Shown here in pieces: positions 35,634 through 47,254 of a stretch of 64,000 nucleotides of DNA (position 1 is its first letter; each line of letters opens with the position of its first letter). The notes beneath the pieces are model-generated. The model was not told the DNA's origin, did not search any database, and was given only the letters and a program-made list of their open reading frames with translations. The translations under genes were made by a program, and so were the position numbers. The DNA lies in the NCBI GenBank assembly GCA_025201805.1, contig MU619369.1, forward strand, positions 4,672-68,671, in the 5' to 3' direction. This stretch comes from Parasitella parasitica (Eukaryota > Mucoromycota > Mucoromycetes > Mucorales > Mucoraceae).

Positions 35634-36269
35634 TTAAAAGGGGTCTAACATGAAATTATATACTTGTCCAGCAGATCGAGCAACTCTCTGTGCACAACGA
35701 GTGGAAGACGAAAATGTATACAAATTCGACAGCAAGTTAAAGATGCGGGTAGGCAACAAAGACGTGGCCCAGACGACATCAACGGGAATAAAGTCCTTGA
35801 GTGGTATTCTTACATTACGAGAAGAAGCAGTGTTTCTGTGTTTCTGCTTAAATAATTGTACAACATGTTTATGGCCAGCCTCTATTGCCAAACGTTCAGC
35901 GGTTTTCCCAACGCTATTTACAATTCTTAAATTGCTTGCATCAATCAACAATTTTACAATTTCAATTTTGCCAGACCAGCTTGCAAAATGAAGAGCTGTA
36001 AATCCATTTTTATCAACCTGATCCACGTTGCATTTGAGTTTGACGAGTGTTTTGACCAAACTGGTATAGCCGCAAAGTGTGGCCAGATGTAGTAGACTGT
36101 GCTGATTGACGTTGGTTAGCAACAGATGACTAGAGTTGCATGGAATGTATTCAATGGCCAGCAAACTGGCAATGACAGTCTGTTCTAGATGTGAAAGGAA
36201 CAGTTTTCGTGCATTGTCGTAAACTGCTGTTGCCGCCATTGTAGTCATTTTTTGCTGTTGCTGTTGTTG

Positions 36270-36308
<39 letters not shown>

Positions 36309-39007
36309 GTGGTGTGTAGGACCTTTTCCTTGGGAATTGTCGCCTTGAACAATACGCATGGCGATTTGTCTAGCGTCTTCCACTTTGCCCATTGTTTTGA
36401 GTCCGACTACTTGCAATGCTAGCTCCATAAGTGCACGATCGCTTTCGTCAAAGTAGGTGAACAATACGACATCTTGACCTTCCAGCATCAAGGGGTGTTC
36501 CTTGAAAGACACAACAACAGGACCTGCAGTAGCTGCAGGCGGCAAAATACACAAAAGCGTATTAGCACTCCAGCAATGAGTAGGGATAGCCGGATTTTCG
36601 CCAAATAAGCATGTCAGCCCTTCATAGAAATTACTGCCTAACACTGTCACTTCAGCGCCACCGTAAATAGGGCCTTCAGACGGAATTAATCGATGCAAAC
36701 GAGGCAAATTATTTTTGCCGCCTTCCAACGCATTTCGTTCGGATAGCTTAGCATAAAGGTTATTCTGATATTGATTCTGTTGTTGGTGTGTTGACTGCTG
36801 TGCTTGGGACATGCAATTACCGAAAACAGTGGCTCTTCTTCTGTTCATAGATGACTGCACGGGATTCTGTGTAAAGTGGCTCAACATTTGCTGCTGTTGT
36901 TGTAGATGCTGTTGCTGCTGGTGGTGGTGCTGTTCTGGGTTCATCAACGATAGAGACTGGTGTGTAATATGCGTCATATGAGACATTTGCGATTGAGAAT
37001 GTAGTGGTTGTTGATGCTGCTGAGGTAATAAATTGAGATCATTCGAGTTGAGAAAGTCAAACAGTTCGCTCTGTTGTTGCTGAGCTTGAGGTTGTTCATG
37101 ATGATGCTCATACTGGTGTTGGTGGTGCGATTGTTGCAGCTGAGATACAAAATGGTCTTGATTATCTTCTGCCAATGGATGCTGTTTGCTGTCATTTACA
37201 AACTGCTGATGATTCGACATACTCAAAGCGGTAGGGATGATGAGGGTGGATGAGGTGTTTATGGACGCAGGCGCATTAGTATTAGTATTATTATTACTAT
37301 TAGCCGTTGTCGTGGCCGTTGCTGCAGTAGATGTAGTCGGGCCATCAGTTTTTGAAGAGCGTTCAGGTATGTCATCTACTTGAGAGGATGGTGTAGCTGG
37401 CGTCGATGCAACAGGGCTAGAAACACCAGAATCAGTCTCAATCTCTGCCTTTCTTCTCGATGTTGATGGGGCATCGCTTTCAGTTGCAGAAGCGTCCATG
37501 TCTGCACGAGTTCTTTTTCTTGCGGCTGCTTGCTGCATTTTGGAGCTTTTGTGATCGTCTGTTATCATGATTGGAGGTGAACGGCCTGTAGCAATCACAT
37601 GGTCCAAATTGTCTTTCACAGTAAATACGATTCTTGAAAAAACATAGAAAAAAAAAATTGGGTTAATGGAGAACATGTAAAGGCAATTCATTGTCCGTCG
37701 CTTACCTAAAGCCTGCTTTTTCGCTATGATGGCGACAGTAGCATGTTACTCGTGTTGGCAATGTCGCTTCACCACTGTTGAATTCGACATACTCATTGCA
37801 ATTAAAGAGCAGTATTCTTTTTCTTTCCTCTGCCATAACGGTTTCATTGCTCAAATCAGGCAAATCGTTAGCAAACAAAGCAGCAAGTTTGGCCGCACCA
37901 CCCTCTTTATTTGCAGCACGAGCGACCTTATTGTCACGTTTTCTCTTTAGTCTTTTACGCTAAAAATTAAAAGAGTTGAGCCTTACAGGGCATAATGGTC
38001 TTGAAATTAGTCCACATACCTCTCGATGAACACAGCTTGTACACATGATGATTTCATTGTCTGGCTGGCCGTTGCAAACGACAGCAGCTTCCAAGGTCAA
38101 TACTTGGTTGTCCGTAAGGGATGCCTTTTCATCCGCCCCATACTTTTGGTTTTTGCGCTTCAATTTGTCTTTGGCCACAAGATGTTCAGGTAATTTGATG
38201 TGAGACCAATTGGTGGCTAATTCTCCAGTAGTATCCACTAGCTGGAGACAGATCTTGATTTGCGTTTCTACTCTGGACTTTGCGCCAGTATGGGGTAAGC
38301 CCAATACTCGAATATGCCATGGACTATCATTCCGGATGCTTTTTTTTTGTAAGGTTAGAGTTTTCACTCGCAAACATTTTCAGACTTACATTGGGGAAGA
38401 TGTCAAGTTTGCATCTGCTTCTTCTTCTATTTCTCCAGGGCCAAGTAAGCTTTGACTAAAAACATATTAATCGCTTGTGATGTTTGCTATCATGACTAAA
38501 TTTTACCCTGGAAGCGATGTTTGAGCTAAAAAGTCTTCAAAATTCAAGCAATTTCTGGCCAGGATAGGAATGGCATGTAATAAGGGATTTGTGAAAACCT
38601 TAATTTCCTCGTTAGAGATAGTATTGCTATGTGGATTGTGGAGAACCACTTACATGCAGCAAAGAAGAATGTCCTGCTTCTTTCGCTTTCTGCTTATCCT
38701 TCTTTGTACGCTCTGCCGGTTTGGCAAATCCTGGTTGCTCCTCTTGCTTTATCTTCATATTTTGCTCAAGAAGCTGATTAGGATCGATCCCCAGCTGACT
38801 ATTCGATGAGGAATCAAAGGATAAATGCTGATTGTTATATCCGGCCACTTGGCTCAGGAAAATGTCCATCGCTTGATCATTATTGTTAGTGTTATTGTTA
38901 TTGTTATTATTATTGTTATTAGGTAAAAGAGATAGGCTGTCATCGACTCTTTGCGAATGCGGTGGGGGTGATGGTTTTTTGTCGTTTGTTTCCAGTGGTG
39001 GAGACAT
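35634..39007 (-). CDS. IPT/TIG and ankyrin transcription factor (Spt23/Mga2-like)
   Basis: Six exons in phase (38654-39007, 38507-38598, 38390-38455, 38020-38338, 37706-37959, 35634-37632) give about 1027 residues. The N-terminal region has low-complexity Asn, then a conserved block (WHIRVLGLPHTGAKSRVET, MCTSCVHRERKRLKRKR) typical of Spt23/Mga2, an IPT/TIG fold (LHRLIPSEGPIYGGAEVTVL), a polyglutamine tract, and ankyrin repeats (HSLLHLATLCGYTSLVKTL, GFTALHFASWSGKIEIVKLL). Yeast relatives are anchored in the ER membrane, freed by the ubiquitin-proteasome system, and activate fatty-acid desaturase. Here no clear C-terminal membrane helix is seen before the stop. Confidence 0.88.
36252..36307 (-). 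repeat. CAG/CAA repeat encoding polyglutamine
   Basis: A run of 18 or so Gln codons after a His triplet in the last exon of the Spt23/Mga2-like gene. Confidence 0.9.
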
Positions 39008-39172
39008 TGTGCGTTGTTGCTTAAAAAAGAGAAAAAGAAGAAGAAAAAAGAAAAGAAATAAAGAAAAAAAGAAAACGAATGATTCATCTCTCTTCGGTTA
39101 AAATATCACCACTGGCTTCCAACAGCCAGCCTTCGGTACGTCATGAGCAAATTTTTTTATTAGCACAAGAAA

Positions 39173-40357
39173 CTAATTGCTCTTAGCAAACTCGACTCTT
39201 AAAATGAGATTATCATAGCCACGGCCGTTGATATTCTGCTGAGCCTTCTCAGCTTGTTCACGCTCGTTGAAGGTAACAAAAGCGAACCCCTTACAGAGAT
39301 TGGTTTCACGATCACGAGCCAGAAAGACACGGGCGAGGCCGTTGAACCGGCCAAAGAGATCATATATATCGTTGTCAGTAACATCTTCAGACAAGTTTGT
39401 AACACGGAGAGTGGCAGAATCATCACGCTTTTGATCGCCACGCATAGACTCACCACTACCACCTTGCGCCTTACCACGAAGATGGGGAGGTGTATATTTG
39501 CTAGGTCCTGAACTACTGTCTGCTGCTTCTGATGCAGTCTCGGCTCCGTCGAGTTTAACAGCTTCGATTGTAGAAGCAATTTCGTCCAAAGGCTTCATAG
39601 TGTCCTTATAAGGACACTTACTTGTGAAATGCTCTCCTTTACAAATACGGCATGCAATATTCTTGGCCTTGAGTTGACCATTAAGCTTCTCCTTGGCTTC
39701 TTCTTCCGTAGCCGCTTCCACAGTCTAATTACCATTGAATATCATTAGCTAAACATGCTCACTAATGCATAACATGTATCTTTTCCATACCTTGCCGGTA
39801 CTTGATCCCAATTTCAAAGGAATATTTTCACCAATAGTGGTAGTAGAAAGATCAGGGCCGGCCTTGTTACCCTTCTCTTCTCCAAATTTAGCCCACTTTT
39901 TACGCAGTGCAACACTTTTATTGACATGTTCAGTTATGAGCTTTGCACGAAGTTTACGAGTAACCTAAGTAGATGAAATAATTCGCATTAATACCATCCG
40001 AGTTTATTTCGCTTAAATAATCCAACCTTGACTTTCTTGCCATCATCGTTGTCTCTATATTCAATAATAACCTTGTTGCCATCTTCGTCAGTGTACATTT
40101 GAGGTTGGAAAGAATCTAGTTTTTCAAGTTTTTTCGTTTTTTTTTTTTTTTTGAGCATTCGGTTATCGAGTGTTTGTCGCCATCTTTGGTTGTGATAGAT
40201 TACCTTCCTCGTCCTCATATTCATCAGCCCAGGAAGCCTTAGCTGGTGCACTACAAATGTTGATACAGAAATCGTTAATACAAGATTTCATGTCGTGTCA
40301 CTGTACAAGAAATGCTTTGTTTCAGAAATCAATAACATACGCAGTATCAACAGCCAT
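39173..40357 (-). CDS. eukaryotic translation initiation factor 3 subunit G
   Basis: Multi-exon gene beginning MAVDT, then APAKASWADEYEDE, the conserved acidic start of eIF3g, and LDSFQPQMYTDEDGNKVI. A zinc-binding CRICKGEHFTSKCPYK follows, and the C-terminus is an RNA-recognition motif (ATLRVTNLSEDVTDNDIYDL with RNP1-like KGFAFVTF). The subunit contacts mRNA at the ribosomal entry side and helps scanning and reinitiation. The ATG is at 40355-40357 and the stop at 39173. It is divergent from the deubiquitinase at 40865; about 500 bp separates the starts. Confidence 0.95.
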
Positions 40358-40864
40358 TATATTATATTATTAGAGAGGTTAAAGAGATTGTAAACTCAAG
40401 TAGAGATTGAATTCAAAGTATCCTGTATCAATATTTTTTCTATTTCAATAAGCCACTTCGTTTTGAACGTTGGTCGAGTCACATTGGGGTTGAAGATCTG
40501 AACATTATCTCTAAATTTAAGGTTCATTTCAATGCTCTACCATAAGAAGTTGATGTCTGTTTGAAAAGCCAAAAGGTAGAATAGATTTCTCTACTTGTTT
40601 TTACCTTGGATGCTTGGCAAATCACATCTGATCTGGTCGCCTAGCAACTAAAGATAGAGTCGTCTTTGGTTGCTATGATGAGGAACTCCGCTTTTCTCAA
40701 ATGACGTTGCTTCGAGGAAGCAAACATATATGGAGCTTTGCCGCGCTTTAGGTTACTATTATTGCTTTTCTCCTTCTATTTTTATAAACAAACACAAACA
40801 GGCGGAAAATCCTCTAACAATACAGCGAAAAATATTTATAAGCACATATATCAGTATATAAAAA
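40358..40864. promoter_or_regulatory. divergent promoter region, eIF3g and USP12/46 genes
   Basis: 507 bp between divergent starts with no gene. An ATG-led frame at 40738-41007 does not match the spliced deubiquitinase. Confidence 0.4.
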
Positions 40865-43104
40865 ATGTCAAGTACATCGCTATTCAAATGGATGGGTTTG
40901 GTAATTCGAATAGCCAATTTGAAGCCATGACAATAAACATCATATTCATGTCATATGCATTAGGGTCAGCAATCTGGAAATGGACATGGAGCAAAACCAG
41001 CTATTGATAACGATGCTGTTGATGAAGGAGAACGCTATTTCGGTCTAGAAAATGTAAGTTGCAATCTACTCTACAATTAGCCTTTCCGCTGATGGTCTTT
41101 CCTTTTTTTTTGTTGTTATTTTAGTTTGGTAATACATGGTAGGTACAATTGAATAAAGAAATACGTATAAGACCTAACAATTGAGAACAACAGTTATAGT
41201 AACTCGGTAGTTCAAGCTCTTTACTTTTGTAAACCATTTCGACAATGTGTATTGAATTTTCCACAAGTCAGCACAGCTCAACTTTTTACACCACAACCGA
41301 TACATCCTAATTCTCCTATGAGCAATGGACATTCGTATTTTCCAACGACAAGCTCGTCTACCACCTCTTCATCTCCTTCCTCGAATCCAAAAAGTGGGAC
41401 GAATACACCAAGTAAAGAGAATACTAATAAACGCTCGAGTAATACGACACCGGCTACCCAGCCAACTGTTATTGAGAAAGATCAAAATAATATGAATTTA
41501 GCTCCTGGTATGGAAGACACTCTTTTTTCCTCGCTAAAAGACTTATTTTGGAAAATATCACAAAATAAAAAGAAGAATGGAGTAATTGCACCTGTGAACT
41601 TTATCAACAAGGTCAAAAAAGAGAATGGTTGGTATTCTTAATACTTTTTGTATGCAGTGTGCTGATATTTATACACAGAGCTATTTCGATCAAGCATGCA
41701 TCAAGATGCTCATGAGTTTTTAAATTATACATTAAACACTATTGCCGAAGATGTCCAGAAATATCAACAAAAAATAGCAGATGAAAATGAGAGCAAGCAA
41801 GGAAGTACCAATAGTGATAGCCAAACCGACAGTACGGCAGGTACGATGTATTATCTTTGTGTACGGTATTGAAACCAACTCAACATTTGCGACAGGTACG
41901 GGACAAAACCCAAAGAACACATGGGTTCATCAATTATTCGAAGGTGTATTTTCGAATGAAACAAAATGCTTATCTTGTGAAACTGTAAGTTTGCTGCATC
42001 AAGTTTTGTCGAGATAACCAAACAACTATTAGGTCACTAGTAGAGATGAGTGTTTTATGGATTTATCGATAGATGTGGAAATGAATTCGTCTATTACATC
42101 TTGCCTAAGGCAATTCTCGGCAAGCGAAACATTATGCCATAAAAACAAATACTTCTGTGATGTTTGCTCCGGTCTTCAAGAAGCAGAAAAAAGGTAATAT
42201 CCTCATATGAATGCTGATGTTGTTGATTTTTAAAGAAATTTCGTCTAGAATGAAGATTAAGAAACTACCCAACATATTGGCACTTCATCTAAAGCGTTTC
42301 AAATATCAAGAGCAACTGCAAAAGTACATCAAATTAACTTATAGAGTGGTTTTTCCTTTTGAATTGAGATTATTCAACACAGTATGATTTAATGTATTGT
42401 ATTTTACTATAAAAGTACTAAACTAAAGTGATTAGAGTGACGATACCGAAGATGCCGATAGAATGTATGAGCTTTGGGGCATAGTAGTGCACATTGGAAG
42501 GTTTTTTTTTTTTTTTGAAATTCAAATCAAAGGCTCGACTTACTCATGTTTAATATAATAGTGGACCTCATCATGGACATTATGTTGCTATTATCAAAAG
42601 CAATGGCCAATGGATGCTTTTTGATGACGATGTAGTGACAGTAAGTACCTCTACTGTGAAATTTGAAAAGGACGATTTCAATTGAGACTATTCTAGCAAA
42701 TCCAAGAGGAGGATATTCAAAAGTACTTTAGCGATCTTCCGGGAAGTGGATCAGGATATGTCCTGTTTTATCAAGCAGTCGATTTGAATATGGATGCTAT
42801 TAATATAGGATTGGAAACAGCGAAAAAAATGGATGAAAGTAATAATAATCAAAGCAACGGCGGGCCATCAGCACTATCATTACAGCATCCCACTATTGCC
42901 ACTATTCCTGTAAATCCTTTGCGATCAGACAATAATAACGATAACCACTTTAATCTTAAATCACCTATACTGCAGAAAGAAGAGTGCAATGATATCCCTA
43001 CACCAGAATCGACTCCTCCGCCTGTATTCGCTCCTCAACCACAGCAGCCCGAAGAAAAGAAGACTAGATGGGGGTTAGGTCGTAAAAAGAGGGATAAAAA
43101 ATAA
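40865..43104 (+). CDS. ubiquitin-specific protease of the USP12/USP46 type (CreB/Ubp9/Ubp13-like)
   Basis: Many exons. The first ones are 40865-40900, 40964-41053, 41125-41138 (14 bases) and 41194 onward. The catalytic Cys box is [20 protein letters not shown] with the Cys codon split across an intron. The QDAHEFLNY box, zinc-finger cysteines (CLSCET, CDVCSG), [10 protein letters not shown], and the His box [12 protein letters not shown] follow. The C-terminus is a long Pro/Gln/Asn-rich tail with a basic end ([11 protein letters not shown]). Relatives work with WD40 partners (UAF1/CreC) and in moulds affect carbon catabolite repression. The fungal partner is not in the window. Confidence 0.92.
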
Positions 43105-43860
43105 AATAAAATTACGTTTATTTGTGGTATTACTAGCAATTTATATGGTTGATAATTACCCAAAATTCTTAAAATGAAAAGATCGTCTGTCATGTAAATC
43201 AAATGTTATGTCGCTTCCAACAAATTGTTCGACTTTGCTTACATTTCATATAAACGCATAAACGTTTTGATATACAGCGAAATAAGCTTCTTTTAAGCTT
43301 GACAAAAACATGCATGAATATCGCTATCTGAGCATAACTTACTCTCCACTGGGCGATGTGTCTATCAAAAGGTATGAGTAAAAATAGTTTTTATTTTCAT
43401 AATAATTCATCTTGAATACAAATATTTGGTTACAAATTCTGAAAACGTAACGAGAAGATTATCGCTAATGTATCAATTCCCCAACCGTACGTCAAATCCA
43501 AGTAAACTCACCCCAGAACAAAATCCAGGAACATATCTCAGTAGATCCCGTTCCATAATAAATTTTAATTTATCATGGCTTGCTTATGGACAATATAAAC
43601 AATAATCTATCGTCACATTCCCTAAATCACACCACACCTCACATCTACACTTTACCTTCCCATCAGTTCACTTGAATTCACTAGTAGTATATAATTAAAC
43701 AAGCATATTTTCCGTGTAATAAACAATTATTTCTTCACATTAATTCACAGCAGCAAATTGTTATATTTTTGAATAAAAGGTTTATGCGACGAAAAATTAT
43801 TACAGAAACGAAATGGCCATACATAGGATTGACCGCAGGACACTGTTTGTTGTACATTTT
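43105..43860. other. intergenic between convergent genes
   Basis: About 750 bp of AT-rich 3' flank for two convergent genes; nothing else recognised. Confidence 0.55.
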
Positions 43861-46800
43861 TTACTTGTCCTGAGATTTTACATCATCACCGTTCGTATTG
43901 TCATTCTTTTTCTCCCATTCCCCCTCTTCAATCAAGGTCTCCTCGTCTCCAACCGGCGCCAAGCGCTTTTTTGTAATGTTCTCCTCTTCAGTAGCAGCAG
44001 TGCCAGGAGCATGGTTTCTCTGAATAACCAAATCAGTCTCACCATTCTCTAGAGTTTCTACTGAGATCTTTGCAGTTTCTCCTGTGCGAACACCTCCATC
44101 GATCAATAGGCGAGCTAAAGGATTCAGCAATTTCTTTTGAATCAAGCGATTCAAGGGTCGAGCGCCGTACGCAGGATCATAACCACGTTCTCCTAACCAA
44201 TCTCTTGCCTTAATGTCAACGTCAATCTTAATACGGCGATCCGCTGTACGGCTCTCCACTTCCTTGATACGAACATCAACAATATCACGCAGAGCAGACT
44301 TTGAAAGTCGATTAAAGATTACCATTTCGTCAATGCGATTGACAAACTCGGGGGCGAAGCTGCGTCTAACAGCTTCCATAACGCTCTCCTTGGCACGAGC
44401 GCTGACAATGCCTTCTTGGTTCGTATCATGGACTAAGGCCTCAGCACCCAAGTTGGATGTCATGATAATGATTGTGTTACGGAAGTCGATCTTGCGGCCT
44501 TTAGTATCTGTCAAGACGCCATCATCAAGCACCTGTAATAAAATGTTGGATACGTCGTGATGTGCCTTTTCCATCTCATCAAGCAGAACAACAGCATATG
44601 GACGACGACGAACAGCTTCAGTCAATTCACCACCTTCTTCATGGCCGACATAACCTGGAGGGGAACCAATCAGGCGACTGACGCTGAACTTCTCCATATA
44701 TTCAGACATATCCACACGAACAATGGCGTTTTCTGTGTCAAACAAGAACTTTGCGATAGTCTTGCACAGCTCAGTCTTACCAACACCAGTGGGGCCTAGG
44801 AACAAGAACGAGGCGATGGGCTTGCTTGGATTTTGCAAGCCAGCACGACTCAAGCGAACAGCGTCAGCAACAGCGTGAATAGCTTCATCTTGACCTACGA
44901 CACGCTCTGTCATGACATCTTCCATGTGCAGCAGTTTCTCGCGCTCTCCCTTCATCAAGTTGCGTACTGGAATACCGGTCATTTGAGAAACTACACGAGC
45001 AATGTCGTTTGATGTTACTCTTTCGTGGATAAACGACTCGGTGTTCTCATCTTCGGCTTGATTTTCGGTGGGCAGTTTCTTTTCTAGGTTGGGAATGACA
45101 CCGTATCTCAATTCAGACGCACGCTGGAAGTTGCCAGCACGCTGGGCTTGCTCCAGATCAACACGAGCCTTTTCCAAATCTTCTTTCACCTTTTTGATTT
45201 CGTCCAGCTTCTGACGCTCGGTATTCCAAATCTCTGACAAACGCTTGCTTTCTTGTTGCTTGTCTTCGAGGTCCTGCTTCAATTTGTCACGACGTTCAAC
45301 AGACATGATATCGGTTTCTTTGCGCAAACTTTCTAGCTCGATTTGAAGCGTCATGATTTGACGGTCAAGGTTTTCCAGTGCTTCCGGCTTACTCTCTTGT
45401 TGCAGACGAAGCTTCGAACACGCCTCATCAATGAGGTCAATGGCCTTATCAGGAAGGAAGCGGTCTGCAATGTATCGATGAGAGTGAATAGCAGCAGCTA
45501 CAATGGCAGCATCAGAAATACGAACACCATGGTGCACTTCATAGCGCTCTTTAAGGCCACGTAAAATGGAGATTGTGTCTTGCACGGAGGGCTCTTCAAC
45601 CATAACTTGCTGGAAACGACGAGCCAAAGCAGGGTCTTGCATAATATACTTGCGATACTCATCAATTGTGGTAGCACCGACACATCGTAGTTGACCTCTA
45701 GCCAATGCAGGCTTTTTTTTTGTTTCAGCAAGTTGATAATTGTGTTTTTATACTGATAGTCCTTACCTTGAGCAAATTGCTTGCATCCATAGCGCCCTCT
45801 GATTTTCCCAATCCGAGCAATGTGTGAATTTCGTCCACAAACAGAATGATATTCCCTTCTGATTCAGACACCTCCTTCAAGACACCTTTAAGACGATCTT
45901 CAAATTCGCCGCTAGACAAATGTAAGTATACTGAGACTTGAAACATGACTTGGATTGACTAACCGATATTTTGCACCTGCGACAAGAGCCTAGCTTGAAA
46001 ATGTTAGTGGTTGCAATACATTTGCATGGATATATTTGACAGCTTACACCTAAATCCAAGGCAATTACTCGCTTCCCTTGGATTGATTCGGGTACTTCAT
46101 TCGCGACAATACGTTGAGCCAAACCCTATAAATTTGTTTTTTTTTTTTTTTTTCATGAGCGTTCTACCAAATCTCAATTCATGCAAATGGCTTTTACTTC
46201 AGCAATCGCGGTTTTACCGACACTAAATTTTTGTCATTCACAAACAAGGGTTAGATATTTGAATCATAATACACGCAATTCTTAAATCAACGTTTACCCT
46301 GCTTCACCAATCAATACTGGGTTATTCTTGGTACGTCGAGCCAATCTACATTACTCTGGCGTTAATGGCTTTCGCACAAAAACGTCGCAAAAACTTACAC
46401 TGTGATGGAAAATATAAGTATGCATCACCTTTATCAATTTTTCTACTACTATACCTTCCAAAGTTCGTCTAATCTCTTCATCCCGGCCGATGACAGGGTC
46501 TGTTTTGGTTAGGTTTTAGTAAATTATGTTATATAACAATCGTGATGGCATCTCTTCACAAGTCCGACATCGAAATATCCAGAACATTTGCCTTCATACA
46601 TACCCAGTTTTCCCTTCTCTGCCATTGCAGTGAGATCAATTCCCTAAAAAAAAGAATACCCCCATTAGAAAATACATCGTCATTCTGTTGAATAACAAAT
46701 AATTTTACGAATTGTTCTAGAGGTTTTTGCTGCTCCTGCTCTTGATTAGGATTCAATCTGAAGCCTTGTCCACCTTGCCCAGGTGTTCCTCCTGGCTTAA

Positions 46801-47034
46801 CGCATCAGAATACTTGTGCATGCATGTAATATATAGTCATCAACTACCATTATAAAATCGTTTGGCACCGTAATACGTGGCTAACATGGGCTGTCTCTTC
46901 AATGCAACAGCTATTAAGGAAGTCGCTTTGACAGTTCCCTCCAATGATTTGTTTGTCAAAATACGGCGTTCAATGTTTGCATGCAATTGACGTCGTGTTG
47001 CAACACTAAAATTTCTTTGTGAAAACCTCAACAT
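43861..47034 (-). CDS. HSP78: mitochondrial ClpB-type disaggregase Hsp78
   Basis: Multi-exon gene. The start at 47032-47034 opens a basic mitochondrial presequence ([19 protein letters not shown]). There is no Clp N-domain, as expected for Hsp78. The first AAA module has [30 protein letters not shown] and the [12 protein letters not shown] sensor; a coiled middle domain follows; the second AAA module has [27 protein letters not shown] and [11 protein letters not shown]. The last exon alone (43861-45719 or so) codes for over 600 residues. It dissolves aggregated matrix proteins with mtHsp70. The start region faces Guf1. Confidence 0.95.
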
Positions 47035-47254
47035 TGCTAATTTGGGAAGAAAAAAAATGCAAGAGAAAAGGATGAGATAAAAATTATCGGGAGCTTTTTT
47101 CGCATTTATATATGGTTTTGACAACAAGGCGGGGAAATCATGGCTCGGATGATATGCAGTAGACTGGCACCACTCTTGCTACCACGGTGACTAGATTAAA
47201 TTTTTGCTTGATTTTCAAGAGGGGAGGGCTGTTCCAATTTTCTCCAAAACAATC
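47035..47254. promoter_or_regulatory. divergent promoter region, HSP78 and GUF1
   Basis: 220 bp separate the start codons of two mitochondrial-protein genes. An AGGGG (stress-response-element-like) sequence sits near 47220; its relevance is untested. Confidence 0.4.

Noticed and set aside
40738-41007. 89-codon frame before the deubiquitinase
   Set aside because: The spliced model starting at 40865 in another frame gives the full catalytic box; this frame includes intron sequence.
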